Origin: Amaranthus tricolor
Taxonomy: Eukaryota; Streptophyta; Magnoliopsida; Caryophyllales; Amaranthaceae
Assembly: GCF_026212465.1 (NCBI RefSeq)
Contig: NC_080060.1
Location: forward strand, 1,020,135 to 1,084,134
DNA: 64,000 nt
Direction: 5' to 3'
The notes beneath the pieces are model-generated. The model saw nothing but the letters and a program-made list of their open reading frames with translations, was not told where the DNA came from and searched no databases. Both the position numbers and the translations under genes were made by a program. Below are positions 26,145 to 36,564 of the stretch, one piece after another. Within the stretch, counting starts at the first letter, position 1, and each line of letters starts with the position of its first letter.

Positions 26145-27382
26145 AAGCAAAATTGTAGACAAATTTTGTAAAATTAATAAAAAATAAATTTGTGGCTATC
26201 TAGACCAAAACCTTGACAATTTTCCAAAAATAATATATTTAATATTTCACACAACGTTGCTTTGAACCCAATAAAGATTAAAATATACTATTAAAGGGTT
26301 GCTTGGATTGAGAGTGAATATTTAAGGGGATAAAAAAAATCAAACTAATGTAATAAAGCTAATTAAATATGCAAATGAAGTTATTGAAATAATTGTGATA
26401 GAGGTAGAATGAGGCAAAAAATTTATCCACCCTCCCTTAGGGTAAATTTGTACCCAAACTAAGAAAACTAATTGCTATATTCTTCATTTTTCATTACCTT
26501 CTAATCAATTTTTTCACCTCTTTAACAATTAAATCTTTTTAATCATTTTTCTAATTAACTTTGTTTTTCTAGTTTGATTTTTATTTACCCTATAAATATT
26601 TACTTTCAATTCAAGCCATCCCTAATTATAACTATTTAGTATTTACACTACAATTTCAAGCACATGTATTATTGCATTAAGAGTAGCTAATTCTTTAATA
26701 AATTTAATACTGATTTATGTAGAGAAGAAAATTTATATATTTTCATCAACTTGCAAATGTGCCCATTACTTCCGTTTTTTAAAAGATTGATTTTCGTCGG
26801 TGTGTACTAGCACGTTAATAATCCAAATTATCTATCAATCTTCCTCATTTACACAAATTCTTGTATGAGACGGTCTCATCGTGAAACATACCTCATACTT
26901 AGGTTAAATAATTCAATAATAAAATTTTTACAATTTTTTATTTTAAAGTCGTCTAACCGTACTATAAACAGTTTTATATAAGACAGGCTGCTACATTTTT
27001 AATATAAGATCACACCTTTCTATACGCACTTCTTATTATCATGTTAAAGATCAAAGGCTGAAGTAAAATACAAATACACATCAGTGCACAAGGCTACAAA
27101 TGAATAAAGATCAAGATGTTGCACGGATTAAATAGGTTATATTAGATTGTTTCAAGTTTAAAAATTTAATCATAATCAAACTCATTTATTAAATATATCA
27201 AGTCAGTTTAATTCATTGAATTAATTGAGTTAAAAGTTTCAACCCATATTCACTTTTTTCGGGTTGGATTTATGTCAAATTAGCATGCGAATGAGTTTGT
27301 GCCGAGCTTACCCTCAACTTATAATATAAGTTTTTATTTGAGTTATTTTTTTAAAGAGAGTTGACTATACTATAAGCAAAAA
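26145..27382. other. Intergenic DNA with short repeat traces
   Basis: About 26862-26990 is a short GAGAC-end element ('cttgtatgagacggtctcat' at its left, 'tataagacaggctg' at its right). No gene is seen. Confidence 0.45.
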
Positions 27383-27595
27383 GTCTTGTATTAGACCATC
27401 TTACCATTATATGAACCGATATAGTTACCCTGTTTCTCTATTTGATTACTTTAAGGTTACGAGTGATAACTTTAATTGTTGTTATGACTTTAATGTTATA
27501 AATGATCATTTTAAGACAATTAGTATATATGTATATTGAATCAACCAAATAAAAATGGTCTCACCATGAGACCGTCTCATTTGAGATTTGAGAAT
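27383..27595 (+). mobile_element. GAGAC-end MITE, copy B
   Basis: Left end 'gtcttgtattagaccatctt', right end 'ggtctcaccatgagaccgtc'. The interior has repeated motifs of the type 'gattactttaaggttac' and 'gatcattttaagac'. It lies 400 bp upstream of the RPL35A start codon, so it borders that promoter. Another short copy follows at about 27623-27757. Confidence 0.7.
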
Positions 27596-27781
27596 TTATG
27601 TACCATAACAAGTTTGTCTACCCCTCTTGTATGAAACCGTCTCAACGTGAGATGAGTTCATGCAAGAGATCCATTATGTTAAAAGTTTCTATTATTATGC
27701 TATTTAACCTAAATATACAGTATGTCTCACAGTGAGACCGTTTCATACAAAAAATTGTGTAATTAGATTAGAAGGAGAGAC

Positions 27782-27828
27782 AGCCCAATACAAATAACTT
27801 TCACCCGACCTTTAAGAACCTCAGCCCA
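27782..27828. promoter_or_regulatory. Two site II motifs of the RPL35A promoter
   Basis: 'agccca' at 27782-27787 and again at 27823-27828 are the reverse complement of TGGGCT, the TCP-binding site II element that recurs in plant ribosomal protein promoters. Confidence 0.6.
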
Positions 27829-27877
27829 AGCCCCAAGCATTTAACCCGATCCATTAACCCACAAACTTGAAGACTCA

Positions 27878-27886
27878 AAACCCTAA
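27878..27886 (+). promoter_or_regulatory. Telo-box of the RPL35A promoter
   Basis: 'aaaccctaa' is the plant telo-box, which with site II elements is typical of translation-machinery gene promoters. It lies just upstream of a TATA motif ('tataaata', 27900-27907). Confidence 0.65.
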
Positions 27887-27999
27887 TCCAATCACTTCGT
27901 ATAAATATCAACTTTTCAATAATTTTCAAGCTTTTATGAACTGCAGCCGTCTTCCTCCTCAGAACTAAGCCCCAAATCCCAATCCCCAGCAAATCGAAA

Positions 28000-29306
28000 A
28001 TGGTGAAGAATGGTCGCCAAGGAGAGCGCGTCAGGTTTATCTATCATTATTAATCTCCATTTTCATAATCTTTTCGTCTTTTTTCTGTTTCAATTCATGA
28101 TAATTACAGTCGTAAATCTTTTTATTTGATTTCAGGCTCTATGTCAGAGGATCAATTCTTGGATACAAGAGGTAAATATACGAAACCCACTTTTTTTTTT
28201 CTTTTTTTTTTGTACTGGTTATGTGCTTATTTTGGTAAAGATCAATTTTTTTTGGAGGGATTTTTGTATTGATTTGTTTTGTTTACCCTCTTTTTGTGAT
28301 TTGGGATTGATTGAATATGTATTTTGATATTACTATGTTCATCATTTTCTGAATTGGGGATTGTTTATTTTGGTTGAATTAATTTCTTTTCTCTCGTGGG
28401 GTTTTATTATTGTTTTGTTATGTTGTACTATTTCATGAACCCTAATGTCTGTTTTTGCTAAAATCTCTTGATTATTGATACTGAACGATGGTAATGATAA
28501 TGAATTATTGATTAGTACTCCCTCAGATTTTGTCCCATTTGTTTTTACACTCAATCCAATGTATTAATTCAATCCTGAATCTCGAATAGTGTAAAAAAAA
28601 TTAAATGGGATAATTGATGTGAATTGGAGGGAGTATTAATGATATATGTTTGACATTGAAGCTTCCATCCTCCAAACATGTATTTTCGTTTACAATTATT
28701 GTGAGATTGTGATCATCTAGTACTACCTTCTCAAGTGATAATGCTAGCGAATTAAATTTTTGTTGACAAAAATAGTGATTGTAGCAAACTCAAACTGACA
28801 GAGGGCATAGTTTTTCTTTTGCTAAACTATATTACCTTTTTTTAATTAATATTTTCACCGTTTGATATCAACAAATAAATAAGTCTTTATTGTTATGAGA
28901 TGTTGATTTTTCTTTACGATTTGTATGTAATTAGGTCGAAATCAAACCAATACCCAAACACTTCATTGATTCAAATAGAGGGAGTCAACACTCAAGAAGA
29001 AGTTGCCTGGTACTTAGGAAAGAAATTGGCCTACATTTACAAGGCTCACACTAAGAAGAATGGTTCGCATTACCGCTGCATTTGGGGAAAGGTTTGTAGG
29101 CCTCATGGTAACAGTGGTGTTGTTCGTGCCAAGTTCAAGTCCAACCTTCCTCCTAAGTCTATGGTATGATATGTATTGTGCCATTTGTTCTTCAACATAG
29201 TGAGTGAAACTATTGTCGATTTTAGTCAAGATTTAATCTTTTTTTGTTGGGTTTTATTTTGCAGGGCGACAAAGTTAGAGTCTTTATGTACCCTAGCAAC
29301 ATCTAA
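28000..29306 (+). CDS. 60S ribosomal protein L35a (eL33)
   Basis: Coding exons are 28000-28034, 28136-28171, 28935-29163 and 29265-29306, all with GT-AG borders and consistent phases (2, 2, 0). The 113-aa product starts '[20 protein letters not shown]' and ends '[13 protein letters not shown]'. Family hallmarks include '[20 protein letters not shown]', '[20 protein letters not shown]' and '[18 protein letters not shown]'. Plant eL33 proteins are about 112 aa, so it is complete, with one extra residue near the N-terminus. It is a structural protein of the cytosolic large ribosomal subunit. The start is fixed by the family N-terminus. Intron 2 contains a small Stowaway-like MITE. A further intron probably lies in the 3' UTR. 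Confidence 0.97.
28516..28635. mobile_element. Small Stowaway-like MITE in RPL35A intron 2
   Basis: It opens 'tactccctc' and closes 'gagggagta', a 9-bp perfect inverted terminus with TA ends. The inner sequences 'tgtcccatttg' and 'aaatgggataat' are also partly complementary. It is 120 bp long. Confidence 0.7.
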
Positions 29307-30560
29307 GGTACTTCTTGCTTTCTTCTTTTCGCTCAGATGTTGAGCCTGTTTTGATAAGTGCTTGTTAAATGAAATTCATTCTTGAAAGTGAAATGATTCA
29401 TTGATTAGTGTTTGTTGATTTTATTGTACTAGGATGATGTTGAAGGCATCTAAATCGAAATATTTGGCCTTCTGATCAATTCCTAATATGTGTATGATAT
29501 ACGCAATGCTTGGTGTTTAATATTGTTCCTAGGTGTTGAAGAGTTTAACAAATAGTCGAAATAGCGATAATTGGTTCCTGATCAATTTTTGGCCTTGAAA
29601 TAGCCGAAGTTGGTTCTTGACTCTTGATTGTAGCGATAATTGTAGTAAAGGTGATATTGTTTGCTCTCCATTCACTATCCCTGATTTCAATGAATGCCTT
29701 ATGGACTTGCAGCTCTTGATCGTACATAGTTGGGGTCGGCTGATACTTCACAATTTTGACTGTCACATTTCTTTACTAATAGATTCAACTGTTTCGAGCT
29801 GTAAATATGACTGTTTCAATGCTGTATCATGTAGGGTTACGTTTCCCTCATTTGGATTCCTATAGGGCAAGAGAGGGAAATGGAAGGAAAAATTTTGACG
29901 AAACGAATCTTTCCAACATTGTTGAGATTTGGAAGGAATTCATACTAATCACTCCTCTGATCCCTTTCCCTTCCCTTAGCTTCTCTCTCCTTCCTTTCCT
30001 TTGAAAAACGTTATCCAAACATTGTGCAAGTAGTTAGCTATTGATACTCGTACCATTTGTTATGTGAATTCATTAATTTCTTCATCTGACTCTAAATATT
30101 AAGCTATGTGACTTGGGCTCTTCATTTTGCTTCACATACTCGTGTCTAATCGTTGATGCTCAAACATTGGTATAGCACTTAGACACTTCATTTTAAGCGT
30201 AAAATTAAATATTTAGATGTATCCGACACTTTGACACGTATCAGTATCCGACATCACTACCCAAGTCCAATTAACATAGATATTAAGTCTTCCTCTTCTA
30301 TTCATGGTATTGTTCTTTAAGTTGCTAATAAGAAGATGCACTTACTGGTTAGTGAAGATTTGATTTTATGTTTTGATGGAAGCATTTGAGAGTTCTCGCC
30401 TTCTCGGATAGATTAGGATAGTGCTACCGAAAGTGCAAAATTCGAACGCTAACAGTTTGTATTTTACTTATTTTGCAGAAGCGAGCTATGCAGATGGTGA
30501 ATTAATGAACTAGCTACACCCTAGAGTTCCAAGAGACTCAATTTTCTTTATTTATCTAGC
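29307..30560 (+). other. Probable RPL35A 3' UTR with one intron
   Basis: One base after the stop codon the sequence reads AAG|GTACTT (donor at 29308), and TTTTGCAG ends at 30478, followed by 'aagcgagctatgcagatggt'. Splicing would remove about 1.17 kb. A small MITE-like segment with 'ccctcatttggattcc' and 'aaaaacgttatccaaac' lies at about 29840-30025 inside this interval. The model is inferred from splice-site quality; no transcript is available. Confidence 0.45.
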
Positions 30561-31412
30561 TTGTAGTGAGATAACTCGATGGTCATTTTTGGTGTAGGAT
30601 GTATTGAAGATTTCTTGGTTCTAATACCTGAATTTTTGGAATTAATTTCACAAGTCGAAGTATACTTATCGTTGCTTGATATTATGTTTGATTTCCCTTC
30701 ATTTCAAAAAAAAACGATTGATTTCCTAGCATCTTTTTGTATTCATGTCTTAAATCGTTGTTGCCTGAAAAAATCAAAAGAGGACAGTAAATTAGAAGAA
30801 CAGGGTAGTATGTGCGCAACGGCTGTGCTGTGGTTCATTTGGTGCGCAGGCGATGTTGTGTGTCTGCGGCTTTGTGTGAGTGCCAATTAAGTCTGCTCAG
30901 CTACCCGGTACTCGTGTACACGGTAAAACACTCAGTTTCATCATATTTGGCCTTCTATGATTTGGGGCATGATGGCTGACCTTTTATGACATGAATGTGT
31001 TTTGGTATTTGTTGTCTTCAAATGCCCCTCGACTCAAATTGCTATTTTTTCATCACGACTTAATGGGTGGGAAATACGAGGTAGTAGGGAGTCATTTGAC
31101 AACATTGGAAATTTTTTATGCTTTTTGTTACGGTGAACGTACAAGTTTTCTATTGCAATGAACTACATGAACATTTTCTTTGCGATAGACTATATAGATT
31201 ATTGTTTAGATAGTAATCTTTTAACAATTAATTAACTAATCTCATTGCGAGTTGCGAATAACATTTTCTTATGGTAACTTTTGTTTTGATTTTTGATTCA
31301 TACTAAAATTTGTGTAGTGAGTTAGGTACATCAATCAAAACTCAAGTTTCAATCAATAGATTAGACAACAAAAGTACAAAGGTGCCTTCTAAAAACATCA
31401 TTACAAATTTAC
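30561..31412. other. Intergenic DNA
   Basis: No gene supported. A 103-codon open frame at 30579-30890 has no recognisable domain, starts within the probable RPL35A 3' UTR, and is not called. Confidence 0.4.
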
Positions 31413-31423
31413 TATATCCCAAC

Positions 31424-32111
31424 CAGAGTTGTTCATGGGCGGGCTACTGTCCGGTCTGCCCGGCTCGAAAAACGAGCGGGCATGGACAGCGTTTTTTAAA
31501 AAAAATTTAAATTTGGACGGTTAGTATCCGTCTGCCAAGATAAATGGGCGGATAGCGACACTAAAAAATACCCGCGGGTATACCCGCCCGCCCGCTTAGT
31601 TTAATATATATTAAATTTTTAATAATCAATTATATTAAGTTACCCAAAAGATAAAAAAAAAGAAAAAAATAAAAAAGGAAGTAAGGAACCACCTCTTTTA
31701 ATGTTTTAAGTTACCCTAAAATTTCAAAACCTGCTTTTCAGATCTTGCCTTCTTCATATCTCCCTCACGGGCACAAGGCTTCACAGTTCTTCATTCCTCC
31801 CTCACGGCTTCACAGTTCCATTCTCCAATCTCCATTAAAGCTTCCCAGCGATTCGCGCCTGCTGCGGTAGTTCTCCAGAACTGCGGCTGTCTCAGGTAGT
31901 ATTTCCGTAATTCTCCAACTTTATATTTTGTATTATATTTTTGATATTTATGTAATAAATACCCGCCTACCCGCGGGTCCCGCCCGCTTTAAAAATGGGC
32001 GGGTAGCGACAAAAAATTATGCCCTCAAATGCGGGCGCGGTTTTGTATATTTGTGCCCGTGGGTAGATTTTATACAAATACCCGGTCCGCTACCCGCCCA
32101 TGAACAACTCT
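31424..32111. mobile_element. hAT-like non-autonomous element
   Basis: Both ends carry the 19-bp inverted repeat 'agagttgttcatgggcggg'. Next to each end lie further GGGCGGGTA-type motifs ('cccgcgggta', 'ctacccgcg'), the subterminal motif enrichment typical of plant hAT elements. The flanks 'tatatcccaac' (31413-31423) and 'tatagcccaac' (32112-32122) form an 11-bp target-like duplication with one mismatch; hAT elements usually make 8 bp, so the true duplication may be shorter. The interior (about 31700-31920) has a CT-rich leader-like stretch ending in a possible donor ('ctcaggtagtat'), which may be the remains of a transposase 5' end. No transposase is encoded. Confidence 0.75.
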
Positions 32112-32122
32112 TATAGCCCAAC

Positions 32123-33388
32123 AAATACAATTACTAACATAGATTCTTTGTTTTAAGGTTATTTTACTGAAAGATGGTCTCTAACAAGAGTAGTTAAAAG
32201 TTCAAACATCATTAACCTCATACATCAAAACTAAAAACGAAAACATCTACCAAAGTATTATAACGTATACAAAATATTAAATTACTTGCTCATGAAAACG
32301 AAAATAACATAACAATATATAAAAAGAAAGCGACAAAGTATTCGTTATATTCAAATGAATATTATACGTATTGTGATGATTTACTGAAAAATTGTATTAT
32401 TCACAGTATTTTTATAAAAAAAATAAAACAATGCTCTCTGAGGAGATTGAACACACGGCCAGATGGTGAAAAGCCATGCGCTCTACCATATTCGCTAATT
32501 GATATAAAATAGTATTATAGTATGTCTAAAGAACAAGTATTGCGAACTACAATTTAGTTTATTCTTTGTATTAATTTTTTTAAAAAGTAGATGATTTGCT
32601 TTTAAGAGTGTGGTTATAATTGTGCATGAAAAACTTCTATGAAAATAACTTCAACGATAATCTTTTTTATGTTTGTGTTTTTCTTCTTTGTGTTATTGAA
32701 ATGGGTACCACAATTTTTTGACTAAGATGTCTCATGGTTATACCAATTCTACTGACCTATTCCTATTTAGAATATTAGAATGATTACTTACACTTTTTAA
32801 ATGATCAATTGTAAAAATGAGCTAATTATATAGACCCATCTCATTATGAGACAATCTCATACAAGAGGAGCTATATTCGGGAATAGAAATACAATATCAC
32901 TACTCAGGCCCATTTAACTGCTCTTTTGTGCTATTGCTGTTATGTCACTCATTCACAAATCACACTTAATTCTCTGTTTTAGCCATTTAGCTCTATTGAG
33001 TTTAACACGACTAATAAATTGGATACAATTAGTTAAAATAGTGAGTTATTTAGGAATAACAGTGAATATAAAAAGTAAAAATAGTAAAATCAAATTCAAA
33101 CTATTAAAAGATAAATTTATTGAAACAAATAAATTGAAAAATATGGCAAATCAAATGCGACGAAGAGCACGTGATAGAGCACAAATTGTTGTATGTTCTG
33201 TCATATTGTGAGTATGAAATGTCGTAACATGGACTGGATTTACATTTTCATTTCCAGCCTTTTGGTCAAATTTACTAGGCTTTGAAACTGAATTATGGGT
33301 CATATGTACTTTATCAGAAATACTCGATACTATTGGTGTTGGATTTTTGACAAATTGAGGATTTTGGATATTTGATTAGGTTTGTTTT
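32123..33388. other. Intergenic DNA with repeat traces
   Basis: Decayed GAGAC-family ends occur at 32170-32195 and at about 32741-32870 ('gacccatctcattatgagac'). No gene is supported; a short open frame at 32942-33211 has no recognisable features. Confidence 0.4.
32436..32507 (-). pseudogene. tRNA-Lys-like relic
   Basis: On the - strand the sequence reads 'tagcgaatatggtagagcgc' (A-box-like), then 'atggcttttcaccat' (an anticodon arm with TTT in the loop position) and 'gtgttcaatctcc' (B-box-like). The order and spacing fit a nuclear tRNA-Lys(UUU), but the acceptor stem does not pair. It is a dead tRNA or the head of a tRNA-derived SINE. Confidence 0.5.
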
Positions 33389-34043
33389 TTAAATTAGGCT
33401 TCAGCATATTATGGGAAAAATACAAATTATACACATTTTATAAGTCAATAAAATATTATTCTAAAATTAAATAGCAATGAGACGAAAAGCTCTAATAACT
33501 TATAAAGTGTACATATCATCTTTAATTAATCGATGTGCGATAAACCATCCCTACACCCCTTCACTTAGTCATATACGAACCTTCGTCAAGTTTGCATGTG
33601 AAAGTAATTAATTAGAGTAGGAACGCCATTTTTTTCGAATCTACCATTTTAGTTTTTAATCAAACCATCAGCTGTGATACCATATTAAATTAGGCTATAT
33701 TTATTGTGAATGTCAACATATTATCAGGGAAATACGAGTTGCACACATTCCATAAGCCAAGAAGATACCATCCCAAAACCATATGGCAATGGGAGGAAAG
33801 GCACCAATGACTTAGTATCACTTTAATTCATCGATGTGGGAAAACCATCGGTTCTGATACCATGTTAAATTAGGTTAGATTTATTGTAAATGTCAAGATA
33901 TTATTAGGTAAATACAAGTTGCACACACTCTATAAGCCAAAAAGATACCATCCCAAACCATATGGCAATAGGAGGAAAGACTCCAATGACTTATAAAGTG
34001 TATACACTATCTTTAATTCATAAATATTAGATAAACCATACCA
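33389..34043 (-). mobile_element. Three-LTR TRIM array, decayed
   Basis: In - orientation: LTR A about 34043-33863, then a primer-binding site 'tggtatcagaac' (33862-33851); LTR B about 33843-33683, lacking its first 20 or so bases; a second binding site 'tggtatcacagc' (33682-33671); a short interior; and LTR C about 33555-33389. All three share the LTR core seen in the intact element at 50772, for example 'ccatatggttttgggatggt'. Three LTRs in tandem suggest recombination between elements or a nested insertion. No protein is encoded. Confidence 0.75.
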
Positions 34044-36240
34044 ATGATTTTGAGTTGAAAATGTACGTATCTAATTAGTATGTTAATTTAGTATCACTGT
34101 ATGTTCATTCGAATTTGGGTCGAATTGAGCCGGTTCATGTATTTGCTACAAATCTTGTTCTTGTACTCGTGGTATCTTTAATTAGATGTGATGTGAACAT
34201 TGCACGGTGCATCCGTGTCCGATGAGTCAATCAATTAAATATAATGAAGCTTCTTCTAAATTACTTGTATTTGTGGGGTGTTCTTAGTGGGGGCTATAAA
34301 GATGCCGTTTCTTTCACTTTCTTGGCTAACACAAGGCTCAACTTTAAGCTTGATGAAAGAAACAAAGGAAAACTAAAAATAAACTTTAGCTTTAGCCTTT
34401 AATGGCCTCTAAACTTAAGGGTGCACTTCTTTAGATAAAAAGAAAAAGTTTTAAGGTTCAAAACAAGTTTAAAGAAGCCATAAATATTCATTTGTCCTAC
34501 CTTTGTGAAGTTGTAGGGCTGCTACACCTCAAGTATCCATGTCTTTTTAGTTGATTTTTCTTTACTTTGCACTTCAATTTCCAATAAGGGATTTGATAAT
34601 TGATATAGCTTGGGTTTTGAATGGAGGGTATTCTTCACTAAGATTTTACCTTTTTGCAAATAGAAAATGACATACATAGCATGATAACATGAAATTTCTA
34701 CCCTTGAGAAAGTTTCATGATATTATTTAAGGATAGCAGACTTGAAAGGAGATTTAATTATTCATTGAACTTAAATGGTATGTACCAGGGTGATCGTGAA
34801 AGTCGATGATGAATGAGAACGAAGCTCAATCGGTTTAAATTTGATCCGTCGATATCTCTAATGAGTTGTTTAAAACTTGACAAGTAGTATAATTTGTGTG
34901 AATCAGTGATGTTGTTCGTGTGCATTTAACATACCAATGAGTCAAGTGTAAGTAAAAATTTTACACTATTTACACATTAATATAACTACCGAAACGAACA
35001 CGTATCATGTAGTAGAATTTGTGAGAAGCGTTTCAAATATCAATTCTCACTTATTTTTTCATATATATTACAATTGTGTATGAAGTCACTGCCTATACTA
35101 ATACTCGATAATTTAGCTTCGGATCTAAATTCTTTATATTCTTTATTAGGACGTATGTATAACAATTTTGTATCACTAATTTAAGTTTTCATGTATTAGG
35201 ATTTTCATGTTGCTTTGCACATCTCTACTAGTTACCAAACATATTTATACAAACTATGGCTATAATCTCATTTTATGTAAAAGTATACACAAATTATGCT
35301 ATACCATCAAAATCAAAGGGTCAAGTATAGTTAGTTGTTTGAGTTTTCCTAGTTAATATAAATGAACACTAGGAAATAACCCATTTTTGTTCACCAATAA
35401 CTGAGATACAATAATATGAAGAAGGGTCTTTCTAGCTTGGCTAAAATCCAAATTAATTTCCACTTTCATAAAAAAAAATTGCCCAAAAGTTAACATAAAG
35501 CTAAAGATAAAAAGGTCACACAAACTAACCAATAGCTCAAGTTGCCATTCTTTCGAGCAACATACAAATATACATTATGAATCCTTTCATCTTTTTAAGC
35601 AAATGTTCGTTATGAAAGGTACATTTGTTAATATCCCCAAATTTTGTAGGTCATCTAATGGACACATTTGCATATATCTCGTGATGTTCTTCACACAAAA
35701 GAGTGAAATAAAGGGTTGTGTAGCTTCTTTTGAAAAAGCTCATTTTACCCCTAGAAAGTAATTTGTCATACAATTGCAAATATTTTTCCCCTCTAAATTA
35801 CTTGGTACATACTACGGTTATTATACTATTCATCCTTTAAATTTATTTTATATATTACGGCTAATGTGTATGAAAAAATATAATCAAGTAAAATCTTAAT
35901 TAAATCGTTCAATCGCATATTTTTCATAATATTAACTTTTTATAATTTTTAGATGTGCATTGTTTAATACATAAATGATCAAAATAACAGATTAAATTAC
36001 GTAAATTGTCAAATATAACAAGTAGAGATATAGCAATATAAACCCAACTTCAAATTTTTCTTTGTAATAATACAATCCCAATAATACGAATTCGACTTTC
36101 GTTTAATGTTCTTTGAAAGATTTTGAAAATATATCTGAATATTCACCTCTTGAATTTGTAAATTTGATCTTAGTTATGAGTCATACAAATTAAATTCTCC
36201 CTTTGATAAGATAATTATCTTTTTACATAAACAAAAGCAG
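34044..36240. other. Intergenic DNA
   Basis: No gene recognised. A mariner-like MITE trace lies at about 35815-36010. The stretch 34260-34560 is slightly less AT-rich but shows no open frame or RNA signature I can name. Confidence 0.4.
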
Positions 36241-36254
36241 CTTTAAAATTCAAT

Positions 36255-36360
36255 CGGTCTCCTAAAAAACGTTTCTCAGACCCAGCCCATTAAAACAAGT
36301 AAAAGATGATAATGGGTTTACCAAATTAAAATGATCTCTTAGAGAAACCGTCTTTCACAA
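36255..36360. mobile_element. Short GAGAC-end element
   Basis: 'cggtctcctaaaaaacgttt' at the left faces 'gatctcttagagaaaccgtc' at the right. The pair is an imperfect inverted terminus of the family seen elsewhere in the window. Confidence 0.45.
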
Positions 36361-36564
36361 AAATTTTCATTAAAATTTCATTCTCTTCAACTGTTTTTTC
36401 CTTTATACAAAAGCCTATTGGAAGAATATATTACAACCCATATATTCATAGAGAAAAACATCCAAAATAATATGCAGCCAAATATTTTTAGATCTCTTCC
36501 TATTACGTAGGCTCGTAAGTCTATATTATGTTTATTAGCCATCTTTTATCTCTTAATACAAAGA

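Noticed and set aside
30579..30890. 103-codon open frame after RPL35A
   Set aside because: It has no recognisable domain, no splice support and overlaps the probable 3' UTR.
31310..32116. Two open frames of 60-66 codons
   Set aside because: Both run through the GC-rich inverted ends of the hAT-like element, including its terminal repeats.
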